Source: Bacteroides luti (lineage in GTDB: Bacteria > Bacteroidota > Bacteroidia > Bacteroidales > Bacteroidaceae). Taken from it: a DNA stretch of 64,000 nucleotides. The stretch is from assembly GCF_900128905.1 (NCBI RefSeq), contig NZ_FQTV01000001.1, positions 310,001 through 374,000 of the forward strand. The letters are read 5' to 3'. Of this stretch, positions 62,649 through 64,000 are shown piece by piece. Position 1 is the first letter of the stretch; every line of letters begins with the position of its first letter. The position numbers and the translations under genes are program-made. The notes below the pieces were generated by a model that had not been told where the DNA came from, searched no databases, and was given only the letters and a program-made list of their open reading frames with translations.

Positions 62649-62752
62649 ATTCCAAAGTATATTTAAAGGCAAAGCTAAGGAATTATTCGGAATTTTATCC
62701 AGAAGAAAACACATTTTATACAATAAGTCTTTTATTTTGCGCCGATAATTCA

Positions 62753-62760
62753 TACCTTTG
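62753..62760 (+). promoter_or_regulatory. -7 box of prs
   Basis: TACCTTTG fits the Bacteroides -7 consensus and predicts a start near 62766, about 30 nt before the prs ATG. The expected -33 TTTG is not at the usual distance; the nearest (62736-62739) is only 13 bp away. Confidence 0.55.
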
Positions 62761-62795
62761 CAAGCAAATTAATACAAAGGTAATTCAATTACAAA

Positions 62796-63734
62796 ATGAG
62801 CGAAAAAGCACCTTTTATGGTATTTTCTGGCACCAATTCCAGATACCTAGCAGAGAAAATTTGTGAAAGCCTCGGCTGCCCTCTCGGAAAAATGAATATT
62901 ACCCACTTTGCAGATGGGGAATTTTCTGTTTCTTACGAAGAATCCATTAGAGGTTCACATCTCTTTCTAGTACAATCTACCTTCCCAAACTCAGACAACT
63001 TAATGGAACTATTGCTAATGATTGATGCAGCTAAACGCGCATCAGCAAAAAGCATTGTTGCTGTAATTCCTTATTTTGGATGGGCCCGCCAAGATAGAAA
63101 AGATAAACCACGTGTTGCAATCGGAGCAAAACTAGTAGCCGACATGCTAACTGTAGCCGGCATCGACCGTCTGATAACTATGGATTTGCATGCAGATCAA
63201 ATTCAAGGTTTCTTTGACGTACCAGTAGACCACTTGTATGCATCAGGAGTCTTTTTACCTTACATTGAGTCTTTAGATCTTGACGAATTAGTTATCGCAA
63301 CTCCAGATGTTGGCGGTTCTAAGAGAGCAAGCTCCTACTCAAAATATTTAGGTGTGCCACTGGTATTGTGTAACAAGTCACGTATCAAAGCCAACGAAGT
63401 AGCCTCTATGCAGATTATTGGTGATGTAAAAGGTAAGAACGTTATTCTGATTGACGACATTGTAGATACAGCCGGAACTATTACCAAAGCTGCCGATATT
63501 ATGTTAGAAGCCGGAGCTCTTTCTGTTCGTGCTATTGCCAGCCACTGTGTAATGTCTGGTCCTGCAACAGATCGTGTACAAAGCTCAGCCCTTACAGAAA
63601 TGGTTTTCACAAACAGTATTCCATATACTAAGGGAGGTGTAAAAGTAAGACAGTTATCAATCGCTGATATGTTTGCTAACACAATCCGTAGAGTATACAA
63701 CAACCAATCTATCAGTTCACAGTATATTATCTGA
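62796..63734 (+). CDS. prs: Ribose-phosphate pyrophosphokinase
   Basis: A 312-residue PRPP synthetase that joins ATP and ribose 5-phosphate to PRPP for nucleotide, histidine and tryptophan synthesis. The flexible-loop and active-site motifs are GWARQDRKDKPRVAIGAKLVADML (about 89-112) and MDLHADQIQGFFDVPVDHL (about 130-148); the PRPP loop is VILIDDIVDTAGTITKAADIM (about 211-231). Length and spacing are normal. It is transcribed alone and ends at a strong terminator. Confidence 0.96.
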   Translation: MSEKAPFMVFSGTNSRYLAEKICESLGCPLGKMNITHFADGEFSVSYEESIRGSHLFLVQSTFPNSDNLMELLLMIDAAKRASAKSIVAVIPYFGWARQDRKDKPRVAIGAKLVADMLTVAGIDRLITMDLHADQIQGFFDVPVDHLYASGVFLPYIESLDLDELVIATPDVGGSKRASSYSKYLGVPLVLCNKSRIKANEVASMQIIGDVKGKNVILIDDIVDTAGTITKAADIMLEAGALSVRAIASHCVMSGPATDRVQSSALTEMVFTNSIPYTKGGVKVRQLSIADMFANTIRRVYNNQSISSQYII

Positions 63735-63758
63735 TAAATAAGATATATCTATAAAATA

Positions 63759-63795
63759 AAATGCCGATGTGTTGATTATCCTCACATCGGCATTT
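63759..63795. terminator. Bidirectional terminator after prs
   Basis: A perfect 13-bp stem, AAATGCCGATGTG with CACATCGGCATTT, over an 11-nt loop, with T-rich flanks. It serves prs and the convergent MORN-repeat gene. Confidence 0.88.
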
Positions 63796-63816
63796 CTTAT
63801 TTAATTATTCTAAGAA

Positions 63817-64000
63817 TTACTTCTTTTCTACGTTATCTATCACACCAAATTTATAAGATCCTCGTCTTAGAACATTTCCGTCTTTATCGAATTCCACAAA
63901 AGGGCCATCTTTTTTTCCTTGTCTAAAGAAGCCTTCGTAACGGTTTCCATCTTTATCTTCCTGTACACCCGATCCTTCTTGCATTCCTCTAACAAATCCA
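63817..64000 (-). CDS. MORN-repeat protein, 5' end outside window
   Basis: The minus strand is open from the window edge to a stop at 63817-63819 and codes for GNRYEGFFRQGKKDGPFVEF then DKDGNVLRRGSYKFGVIDNV, at least two MORN repeats (GxxYEGxFxxGKxxGxxxxxxxDG). MORN proteins of Bacteroidetes are mostly cell-surface or periplasmic scaffolds with unknown partners. Only the C-terminal 60 residues are seen. Confidence 0.75.
   Translation of the reverse strand, partial: GFVRGMQEGSGVQEDKDGNRYEGFFRQGKKDGPFVEFDKDGNVLRRGSYKFGVIDNVEKK

Noticed and set aside
61455..62753. A beta-lactamase giving drug resistance
   Set aside because: SxxK and an SDN-like motif are present, but there is no clear KTG triad and the inserts are long; a general serine hydrolase is the safer call.
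1..64000. tRNA or rRNA genes
   Set aside because: I looked through the intergenic regions for T-loop (GGTTCRA) and acceptor-stem patterns and for rRNA-like stretches and found none. A tRNAscan-SE run would be decisive.

Overview
The window comes from a low-GC member of the Bacteroidales, most like Bacteroides. Three things support this: the TAnnTTTG -7 promoter boxes; Bacteroidetes-specific families (HU-type protein with an N-terminal extension, DUF4248, DUF4293, a CHU_C/PKD protein, a BamD lipoprotein next to an Rpb6/omega-type RpoZ); and a gene order that matches the L-galactose operon known from Bacteroides vulgatus. I found no rRNA, tRNA, CRISPR array, transposase or integrase.

1-5.9 kb: an envelope-modification locus. 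A minus-strand operon encodes a polyprenyl-phosphate glycosyltransferase, a LAB_N membrane protein and an ArnT-like transferase cut by the window edge. Facing away from it are a response regulator, a histidine kinase and a PAP2 phosphatase fused to an outer-membrane barrel. 6.4-14.2 kb: a copper/silver-type efflux operon (HYC_CC_PP protein, CusA, TolC-type channel, CusB, secreted HMA protein). 14.4-26 kb: an accessory region with an MFS transporter, a SnoaL-like lipoprotein, umuDC, an AbiE-type toxin-antitoxin pair, a PQQ-type propeller protein, a lipoprotein and an AlbA_2-domain protein. Broken copies of the tails of the HMA, propeller and umuC genes are interleaved, so this region has been rearranged repeatedly. 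26.6-30.2 kb: a module common in Bacteroides accessory regions (DnaB remnant, DUF4248, HU protein, small coiled protein, T7-lysozyme-like amidase). It holds a likely small RNA and a strikingly phased TTACGG repeat array. 30.4-32.2 kb: orphan small proteins.

32.3-48.9 kb is mostly housekeeping: a peptide transporter, FKBP isomerase, YbaK, UvrA, a PKD/CHU_C protein, LysM and PorT-like envelope proteins, DUF4293, RpoZ, BamD, an ACT protein with phenylacetate-CoA ligase, UvrB and a nitroreductase. 48.9-54.3 kb is the four-gene L-galactose catabolic operon with a divergent LacI regulator and a perfect palindromic operator. 54.3-64 kb holds a flavin reductase, YigZ, the DUF1015/SerA/SerC serine cluster, a small holin-like membrane protein, a DbpA-like helicase, a serine hydrolase, PRPP synthetase and a partial MORN-repeat protein.

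The best leads are: (i) a 480-bp array of 16 TTACGG-type sites spaced 20-20-54 bp before the amidase gene; (ii) four TGTACA sites at exactly 22-bp steps before uvrB; (iii) three accessory cassettes each bracketed by duplicated ends of the neighbouring gene, including an AbiE module between two copies of one promoter; (iv) a probable ~90-nt small RNA at 27.53-27.62 kb. All positions and repeat comparisons were read by eye; no search was run.
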